Source of the DNA: Cellvibrionaceae bacterium
Lineage (GTDB): Bacteria; Pseudomonadota; Gammaproteobacteria; Pseudomonadales; Cellvibrionaceae
DNA: 64,000 nucleotides
Assembly (NCBI GenBank): GCA_024707385.1
Contig: JANPZW010000008.1
Location: forward strand, 496,001 to 560,000
Reading direction: 5' to 3'
The first letter of the stretch is position 1, and the number at the start of each line of letters is the position of its first letter. This document shows positions 58,835 through 64,000 of this stretch, piece by piece. Below the pieces are notes generated by a model. The model ran no database searches and was not told the origin of the DNA. It worked only from the letters and a program-made list of their open reading frames with translations. A program made the position numbers and the translations under genes.

Positions 58835-59317
58835 ATGACACGAGTAATCTCTGTCCCGCAGGGGCAATACCATCAAAAACTGACCGAACGCTTCGGTAGT
58901 GATGCGTTAACAACGCGATTGGCAATAGGTAACTGGTTCACGTTACTGTCGATGGATTACCGCAGCGAGGCACCGAAAATGCTGCTGCTCGACGGCTATA
59001 CGGGGTGTGTCTTCATGGTGCCAACCGTTCGGAGCGAGTATCAAGTCATCATGCCGATTGGAGCGGATTTTCGCGCAAGCTTTTCGGCATTTGATTTTGG
59101 TCTGCTGGCGACTCTACTGGCCTACCGAGAACTAAAACCACTCCGCAGCGCGTTCAAAAAGGATTTCGATATGCTCGTCACGTTCCTGTCGGATTGTGAA
59201 GTGCATGCCGAAACAACAAAGGCAAGAAGATTGGTGTTGTCGGCATTGGAGCAATCCTTATCGCCCGTACCACTACATGACCCTACAGACGCTTCCAGCG
59301 TTACACAAGCCGGTTAA
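58835..59317 (+). CDS. Divergent ArdB/KlcA-like antirestriction protein
   Basis: A 160-residue protein. Block order follows ArdB/KlcA: KLTERFGSDALTTR at the start, WFTLLSMDY, then LLDGYTGCVFMVPTV (in place of the family's NGGFYMAP), YQVIMPIGADFRASFSAFDFGLLATLLAYREL (in place of the family's SADAAGIVATLFAL) and a C-terminal helix with CEVHAETTKARRLVLSALE. If correct it would block type I restriction after conjugative entry. The similarity is by pattern only, and key Gly/Asn residues differ. GGGAGGA precedes ATG. Confidence 0.55.
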   Translation: MTRVISVPQGQYHQKLTERFGSDALTTRLAIGNWFTLLSMDYRSEAPKMLLLDGYTGCVFMVPTVRSEYQVIMPIGADFRASFSAFDFGLLATLLAYRELKPLRSAFKKDFDMLVTFLSDCEVHAETTKARRLVLSALEQSLSPVPLHDPTDASSVTQAG

Positions 59318-59329
59318 CCCGGCTTTTTT
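59307..59329 (+). terminator. Rho-independent terminator overlapping the gene end
   Basis: AAGCCGG/CCGGCTT stem (59307-59313 with 59319-59325) spans the stop codon and is followed by T tract. Confidence 0.85.
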
Positions 59330-59490
59330 ATGTCTGCTTATTGTGGATTTGTCACTGAAATCGGATCAGTGCTAAACTGAAGTTGCAATAAGCGTGATGT
59401 CTTTCTACATCAACCCTTAATTCTGATCTCAATAGCACAGGTATCGAAGTTGGATGCCGCGATCACGTCGAAAGACGGTGCTTATCCTGA

Positions 59491-59530
59491 AACCCGCTGG
59501 GACACATATCCCAGCGGGGTGGTGTGTCCG
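59491..59530 (+). promoter_or_regulatory. Leader E: hairpin pseudoknot upstream of DUF3577 gene
   Basis: Stem CCGCTGGG/CCCAGCGG (59494-59501 with 59510-59517). Loop ACACA (59502-59506) is complementary to TGTGT (59523-59527), 45 nt before ATG 59572. The pairing can extend to seven bases if the top of the stem opens. Confidence 0.75.
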
Positions 59531-59571
59531 GTGGATTTCGTTCTTTATTTCCACTCGTGAGGAAACACACC

Positions 59572-60570
59572 ATGAAATCATCTAATCGCTCTAGCAACAA
59601 ATCCGGCAATAACGACGTTCGTTACTTCAATATTCACACTGAAGCAATGGGTTATCTCAACAGCTTCGAGTTTGTCCCGAATCTTGATGGTCACGGACGC
59701 GTTATTGACGGAGAGGTTTTACCAAAGTCCTTTTCTGTATGTTGGAAGGCAACCCGAATGAGCCTGAGAAAACCTATGTTAGCGTCATTGTGAAAAATGA
59801 TGCGGCGCTGGAAATTCTTCAGGAGCACGAGGGGGGATATCAACGAACGACTCCTGTTTTTGCGGGATTAAGATTGGCCAAGCTTCGCGCACAGCCATTT
59901 GAATATCCGAGAGGTCATGAACAAGCGGGTCAAATGGGCGTTAATTATTCCGCGCGATTGATCAAGCTCATGTACCTGAAAGTGGGTGATCATGTCGTTC
60001 AGTTGAGTGAGCCATCCGTTCCGACTACGGATTATGGTGTTCCAAGCCCTGCGCATGGTGCTTCGGCACAGTCGCTGCAGCACCGAGCCCAACAGGCTCA
60101 AGAGCAGCTTCCCAGAACGGAGTCACATGCAGGTCCGTTGTTTGAACAGCCTCCCGTGGTACAACTGTCCAAAGACGATCCGAATTTCGCAGCCAATAAG
60201 GATCGACTCAGCGGAATGGGGTATCGATGGGCCGCAGGGCCGAAGTTGTGGGTTTTGCCGGTAGTGACATTGGATCCGCAGTTCCGTGGATTCAAAGCAC
60301 AAGGTAAGCAGTTGCAGTCATGGGGTTACGTGAATCCTATGTGTTAACTGGGAATTTCCGCTGAAGCAGCAACAGCAGTCTCGTGATGCGCAGCAGGATT
60401 ATCAAGGAAATAACCAGAGCAACACGCAGCATCAAGGCAACGGTGGCAACGGAAATTACCAAGGTAAACGCCAGGGAAGTTACAACAAAAAGCAAGGCAA
60501 TCAAGGCAACGGTGGCCGTAATGGTTACCAAGGCCAGAAAGCAAATTACCGTCAGAATTGCCAACACTGA
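59572..60570 (+). CDS. DUF3577 / STY4534-type ICE replication protein, two frameshifts
   Basis: YFNIHTEAMGYLNSFEFVPNLDGHGRVIDGEVLPKSFSV then MLEGNPNEPEKTYVSVIVKNDAALEI is the DUF3577 pattern (YFNLHTRGIGYLNR...). One missing base near 59740 breaks the frame. A second change near 60338 joins the body to a Gln/Asn/Gly-rich tail (DYQGNNQSNTQHQGNGGNG...) ending at 60570. Corrected length is 332 residues. The family is tied to replication or maintenance of SPI-7-type elements. The tail may be a phase-separating or nucleic-acid-binding segment (inference). Confidence 0.75.
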
Positions 60571-61319
60571 CCGAGTGAGTGCTTTACGATTAGGGGATAG
60601 TTTCTATCCCCGAGTCGTTTTAATTGCGATGGCATGTGCCTTCACCATTAAGACGATTCTCCAGTCGCAGCTGTCTCTGCGAACCGTTGCCCTTTTGGGC
60701 AGGCGCGCCATACTGGCATAAAGCGCGCGGGAGAAATCCCGCCAGTGACTTGATCGGGCTCTGCTCGTGTTGTCTCCTCAGGACACCGGGCTTTGGGGGC
60801 CAGAAGATCCACAGCGAGGTGTGAGAGCCTCATCCTGACTTTTCTTCGGAAAAGTACCTTAGCGAGCAGTTCTACGTGAACTGCTCATCCCTTCTTATCC
60901 TGGATCAGCACTTTCAGTGCGTTTAAGTGCTTTGTGGAAAACGGCTTAATTCGAGGCAATTTTTCACAAAGCACTTGAGTGCATTGATCCCGTCAAGGCG
61001 CGACCACACGCGTCGTAAGTATGTGGAATTGTTGTATGGGACTTGACCATGCCCTGTTGATGGAATCGAAACTGGTGCATGACTTGCCAGATCATAACCA
61101 GTTCACACTGCTTCCAGGACGGAGGCCGACCCTTACGTCACCTGGTGTTTCTCTGGAAACACCAGGCGTGACACTCGCCAACTCTCTTCTCCCTTTTTCA
61201 AATTGCGCACACGCAATCCGGTTTGTTTTTAGAACCCCGGCCCTTTCTCCGTAGTATGAGAGCCACTTGATGCGGTGCATTGCATAACACATTAATAAAT
61301 TACTCTAAGGATTTTGGCC
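60571..61319. other. 750-bp non-coding stretch rich in hairpins
   Basis: No gene supported. Strong inverted repeats: GAGCAGTTC/GAACTGCTC (60864-60872 with 60878-60886). AAGTGCTTTGTG/CACAAAGCACTT (60925-60936 with 60965-60976), enclosed by GGATCA/TGATCC (60902-60907 with 60985-60990). CCTGGTGTTTC/GAAACACCAGG (61141-61151 with 61156-61166), extended by GTCA/TGAC (61137-61172). None has a T tail. Candidates are an origin of transfer or a structured RNA. Confidence 0.6.
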
Positions 61320-61966
61320 ATGCTAAAAAAAACTCGTCATTATTTCAGCTTTCTCCTTCCTGTGCTCCTGCGCCGCGACCAGCATAATGATTTCCAAGCG
61401 TGAGCTGGACGTGCAGACAAAAACGAGCCATGCCATTTTCGTGGCTCCCGTGGCAAAAAACGCCAGGACGGTTTATCTCGAAATGCGTAGCGGGGTGCAG
61501 GAATTTGATAGGGAAAAATTCGTCGCATTCATTCAGGGAGAGTTCGCCAAAAACCCCAATGGCTATCAGCTTGTCGATGACCCCGATGCGGCGCAATTCC
61601 ATATGCAGGCGTTCGTATTGAACCTGGAAAAAGCGTCTGAAACGGCCGCGAAGCTGGCATTGAGCCAGGGATATTTGGGTGGGTCGATGATCGCCGGTGC
61701 CGCAGTTGATCACAATAATCGGTTCCGCGGGGCAGGTGTCGGTGGACTTGCTGCAGGCGCTGCAGATTTTGTCGCGAGCTCTGTGGTGAAGGATGTCTAT
61801 TACATGCTCGTGGTCGACCTGCAGGTCAGCGAAAAAAACGGCGACAGATCGCCAAGCGTATCAGACCCGCATCGTAACAACGGCAAATAAAGCGAACCTA
61901 AAGCTGAATGACGCAGTAGATCCGATGTTTCAGAAGGCGGCGTTCGCCATCTCCAGCTTTTTCTGA
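61320..61966 (+). CDS. traT: TraT-like surface-exclusion lipoprotein, two homopolymer frameshifts
   Basis: Outer-membrane lipoprotein that blocks entry of a second copy of the element. ATG 61320 is followed by an A8 run (61325-61332). With A7 the N-terminus reads LVIISAFSFLCSCAATS, a good lipobox. The body has ISKRELDVQTKTSHAIFVAP, TVYLEM and the glycine-rich SMIAGAAVDHNNRFRGAGVGGLAAGAADF. A second break at the A7 run 61832-61838 hides the TraT C-terminus (AYQTRIVTTANKANLKLNDA), which ends at 61966. Corrected length about 214 residues. Confidence 0.85.
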
Positions 61967-62310
61967 GGGTGACAGAGTGAGCAATACATGCGTGTGATTT
62001 TCTTTTTAAGCTCGTAGCAAAAGGCCTTTTGGGGTACGCCTGATGCCAGATATTCAAATATGCAATGGGGCACTCTTGAATCGGATCGTGCTCATCCCGC
62101 GGTAAAGGGTGCTGCAATAATAGGAATGCAGAGAATGGAGGGGCATGGTCGATTTCGCCCGAAGGTGAAGGCATTGCGGTACCCGTGGTAGAGCTTGAGT
62201 AGGATTGGCGTTAGCCTCATGGAGCAAGAAGCGCGATCAAGGGGTAGGGGCATGCTGGGTAGCGCGGCCGGCATGCCGCGGGCCAAATCGCTGAAGTATG
62301 GGCTATTTCA
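61967..62310. other. Intergenic region traT / toxin-antitoxin pair
   Basis: About 340 bp. A 14-bp perfect palindrome CAAAAGG/CCTTTTG lies at 62018-62031. A short minus-strand frame (62092-62286) is open but has no family match I know. Nothing else supported. Confidence 0.35.
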
Positions 62311-62335
62311 CCATTGTAGCATTCTGCTACAATGG
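62311..62335. promoter_or_regulatory. Perfect 11-bp inverted repeat, likely antitoxin operator
   Basis: CCATTGTAGCA (62311-62321) and TGCTACAATGG (62325-62335) separated by TTC, 29 bp before the antitoxin ATG. ParD-type antitoxins bind such repeats over their own promoter. Confidence 0.75.
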
Positions 62336-62364
62336 TTCTTAGGCAACCAAAAGGGTAGTTTGTT

Positions 62365-62775
62365 ATGGCCAAAGCACCTTCCCCAGTCAGACTTGAGAAT
62401 AACCTTATGAACGCTGCCTCGGTCGCGGGTTTGACATTGCATCGCAGCGCTGCCGAGCAGATTGAATATTGGGCTGACATAGGACGCAAGGTCGCCAAGA
62501 TAATTGACCCCGAAACCCTGTTGGCGGTTCAGGCCGGATTGGCAACCCTTCGCGTAGAGCCTGTTTTGCCCTCGGCAGTGGACCCAGACGCAGTGTTTGC
62601 GACCCTTGATCGAAAGCGGCATTCTGGGGCACTCAGTGAGGCGATAGCCATTGGCGCAGTACGTTACCAAGCCTCAATCACGCGGCCCGGGTCGCTGGAG
62701 GCGTGTTTCCCCGATGGGCGTATTGAACTGGGTCAGTTTTTCGGTGGGCAGTTTATCCCTGACGCGCCGAAATGA
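62365..62775 (+). CDS. ParD-like antitoxin of the zeta-type pair
   Basis: A 136-residue protein. SPVRLENNLMNAASVAGLTLHRSAAEQIEYWADIGRKVAKI is the ParD-like RHH antitoxin pattern. The C-terminal half (ITRPGSLEACFPDGRIELGQFFGGQF) probably wraps the toxin. Its stop overlaps the toxin ATG (ATGA), and a perfect inverted repeat lies upstream. Together the pair stabilises the element. Confidence 0.82.
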   Translation: MAKAPSPVRLENNLMNAASVAGLTLHRSAAEQIEYWADIGRKVAKIIDPETLLAVQAGLATLRVEPVLPSAVDPDAVFATLDRKRHSGALSEAIAIGAVRYQASITRPGSLEACFPDGRIELGQFFGGQFIPDAPK

Positions 62776-63338
62776 CCTCCAAGCAGCTATGGATGTTGGT
62801 GGGCGGGAATGGTGCGGGCAAGAGCACCTTTTACCATCAGGCACTTCAGCCGCTGGGGATGCCATTTATCAACGCAGATTTGATTGCCAAGGAGGTCTTT
62901 CCGGACGCGCCTGAAGACCACAGCTATGAAGCTGCCAAGATCGCTGAAAACATGCGTATCGAGCAGCTACGCGCCGGCCAGAGCTTCTGCTTTGAGACTG
63001 TCTTTTCACACCCGTCCAAAATCGACTTTATGGCTCAAGCCAAAGCGCTCGGCTACCAGTTGATCATGGTGGTGATTCACGTTGAGTCTACCGCTCTGAA
63101 TTTCGCGCGGATCAGCCAGCGAGTGGCAGAAGGCGGGCACAATGTCCCTGCCGATAAGGTCGAGACACGCATACTGCGGATGCTGGAACATGTTCGTATT
63201 GCAACGCCGCTCTGTGATCAGGTGCGTGTACTGGACAACTCCCGCTTGGATGATCCGTTCCGACCGGTATTAACCATAAAGGCGGGCGTGAGAACTGCGC
63301 ATATGTCTCCGTTGCCGCGTTGGGCGGCGCAATTCTAA
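62772..63338 (+). CDS. Zeta-family toxin kinase
   Basis: A 188-residue P-loop protein: Walker A GGNGAGKST, INADLIAKEVFPD (substrate-binding Asp), FCFETVFSHPSKIDFM (Glu and Thr near the nucleotide sugar site), and a Walker-B-like VVIHVES. Zeta toxins phosphorylate UDP-N-acetylglucosamine and block peptidoglycan synthesis. Translated with the antitoxin by ATGA overlap. All expected motifs present. Confidence 0.85.
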   Translation: MTSKQLWMLVGGNGAGKSTFYHQALQPLGMPFINADLIAKEVFPDAPEDHSYEAAKIAENMRIEQLRAGQSFCFETVFSHPSKIDFMAQAKALGYQLIMVVIHVESTALNFARISQRVAEGGHNVPADKVETRILRMLEHVRIATPLCDQVRVLDNSRLDDPFRPVLTIKAGVRTAHMSPLPRWAAQF

Positions 63339-63560
63339 TCGAAGTTCAGCGAAATGCATGTCGCGCACGGTTTCTCAAGTCTCAAAATTTTTCGCGGCAT
63401 CGCCGGTAAAAGATCGAAAATTGATAGGTAAATTTTTCCAGTTGAAATACCCCTTTGAACGCGTTAATTTACTTCAAAAGCTGGTAGGTCACTACCACCT
63501 TTAGAAAGCGACACTCTGAACCTGTAATGTCGCGAGGTTTTGCCTGGTTCATTTTTTTCT

Positions 63561-63600
63561 TCTGCCCAACGGGGATACTTCCCCAGCGGGCGTATCTCCT
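63561..63600 (+). promoter_or_regulatory. Leader D: hairpin pseudoknot upstream of radC
   Basis: Outer stem GCCC/GGGC (63564-63567 with 63588-63591), inner GGGG/CCCC (63571-63574 with 63581-63584). Loop ATAC (63575-63578) is complementary to GTAT (63592-63595), 38 nt before ATG 63633. Upstream, GGTAG/CTACC (about 63483-63496) and GCGACA/TGTCGC hairpins recall those of leaders A and B. The preceding 200 bp hold no gene. Confidence 0.75.
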
Positions 63601-63632
63601 GGGTTTTTCTTTTCTCTTTTCCAGGAGGCGTT

Positions 63633-64000
63633 ATGCAACTCTCTTCACTTTCTCAACAGTCACAACCTTTCGTTTATCAATCTACTGAAGAAGTCATCGC
63701 CAATGCGATGGCATTTTTGCAGAGTACCCTCGAACGGGAGCACGTATTGACATCGGTGGATGCCGTCAGACAGTTTTTGCGTCTGCGCCTTGGTCGATGT
63801 GAGTGCGAGTATTTCGGTGTCATGTTTCTGGATAATCAGCATCGACTGATCGAATTCACGGAATTATTCCGTGGCACGATTGATGGTGCTTCGGTATATC
63901 CACGCGAAGTCGTGAAAGAAGCTCTGGCGCATAATGCCGCGGCCGTTATTCTGGCTCACAATCATCCTTCAGGTGTTGCTGAGCCTAGTAGTGCTGACCG
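63633..64000 (+). CDS. radC: RadC/JAB-domain protein, 3' end cut by window
   Basis: N-terminal 122 residues visible. LTSVDAVRQFLRLRLGRCECEYFGVMFLDNQHRLIEFTELFRGTIDGASVYPREVVKEALAHNAAAVILAHNHPSGVAEPSSAD is the RadC/MPN+ fold, with the metal-binding HNHPSG motif and upstream Glu. Element-borne RadC copies of this kind occur in many conjugative elements; the biochemical role is unsettled. CCAGGAGG precedes ATG 63633. Confidence 0.92.
   Translation, partial: MQLSSLSQQSQPFVYQSTEEVIANAMAFLQSTLEREHVLTSVDAVRQFLRLRLGRCECEYFGVMFLDNQHRLIEFTELFRGTIDGASVYPREVVKEALAHNAAAVILAHNHPSGVAEPSSAD

Noticed and set aside
60383..60721. 112-residue plus-strand frame
   Set aside because: It is a shadow of the Gln/Asn/Gly-rich frame and continues into non-coding DNA with low-complexity Thr/Lys/Ile text; no start signal.
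62092..62286. Short minus-strand frame between traT and the antitoxin
   Set aside because: Open for 64 codons but with no ribosome site, no domain and no neighbour in that direction; noted only as possible debris of an older insertion.

Overview
The left 45 kb is ordinary chromosome of a gammaproteobacterium, most likely a Cellvibrio-like member of the Cellvibrionales. The evidence is a long poly-serine linker in a secreted lipoprotein, a MoxR/Bat operon, a large NAD-glutamate dehydrogenase followed by DUF2835, fused RlmKL, RMF and quinone-linked PyrD. The genus is an inference.

Layout, 1-45 kb: nadK (cut by the window start), a phosphoesterase, glpG, DUF1315, pepN, cytochrome b561 and yceI, then a bidirectional terminator. 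On the minus strand follow a beta-propeller-like lipoprotein and the operon moxR-DUF58-DUF4381-batA-batB/C-batD. Plus-strand genes are the giant GDH, DUF2835, pyrD, DUF2939 and a small stress-type cluster (FMN split-barrel protein, membrane protein, DUF2383). The minus-strand membrane-lipid operon ybhP-clsB-ybhN is followed by DUF1328, blc, a glycosyltransferase-like gene, rmf, rlmKL, uvrB, an ABC exporter, a lone hcp, and a heavy-metal efflux set (CzcI-like, czcC, czcB, czcA).

At 45456-45504 lies the 3' part of a tRNA-Pro(UGG) gene next to that gene's terminator. It marks the chromosome/element boundary, and the intact tRNA should lie at the far end of the inserted DNA, beyond this window. 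The first inserted segment (45.5-50.9 kb) looks like a phage satellite: tyrosine integrase, two excisionase-type HTH proteins, a winged-helix Rep-like protein followed by five palindromic iterons, and an HK97-type major capsid protein with no portal or terminase. An IS3-family element (51075-52331, TAC duplication) follows, then an AT-richer minus-strand block with a PutAbiC-like membrane protein.

From about 54.6 kb the DNA is part of an integrative conjugative element: PilL N-terminal protein (TIGR03748 type), many small unknown genes, a divergent ArdB/KlcA-like protein, a DUF3577 (STY4534-type) protein, TraT, a ParD-like/zeta toxin pair, and radC (cut by the window end). The most novel signal is a family of five 5' leaders in this element. 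Each folds into a hairpin whose loop pairs with a segment just downstream (pseudoknot). The pairing is kept while the bases change, and the 3' strand always lies about 30-44 nt before the start codon.

Caution: at least 17 single-base frameshifts occur in otherwise well-conserved genes, many in homopolymer runs. Most are probably sequence errors, so frameshifted genes are listed as single CDS spans.
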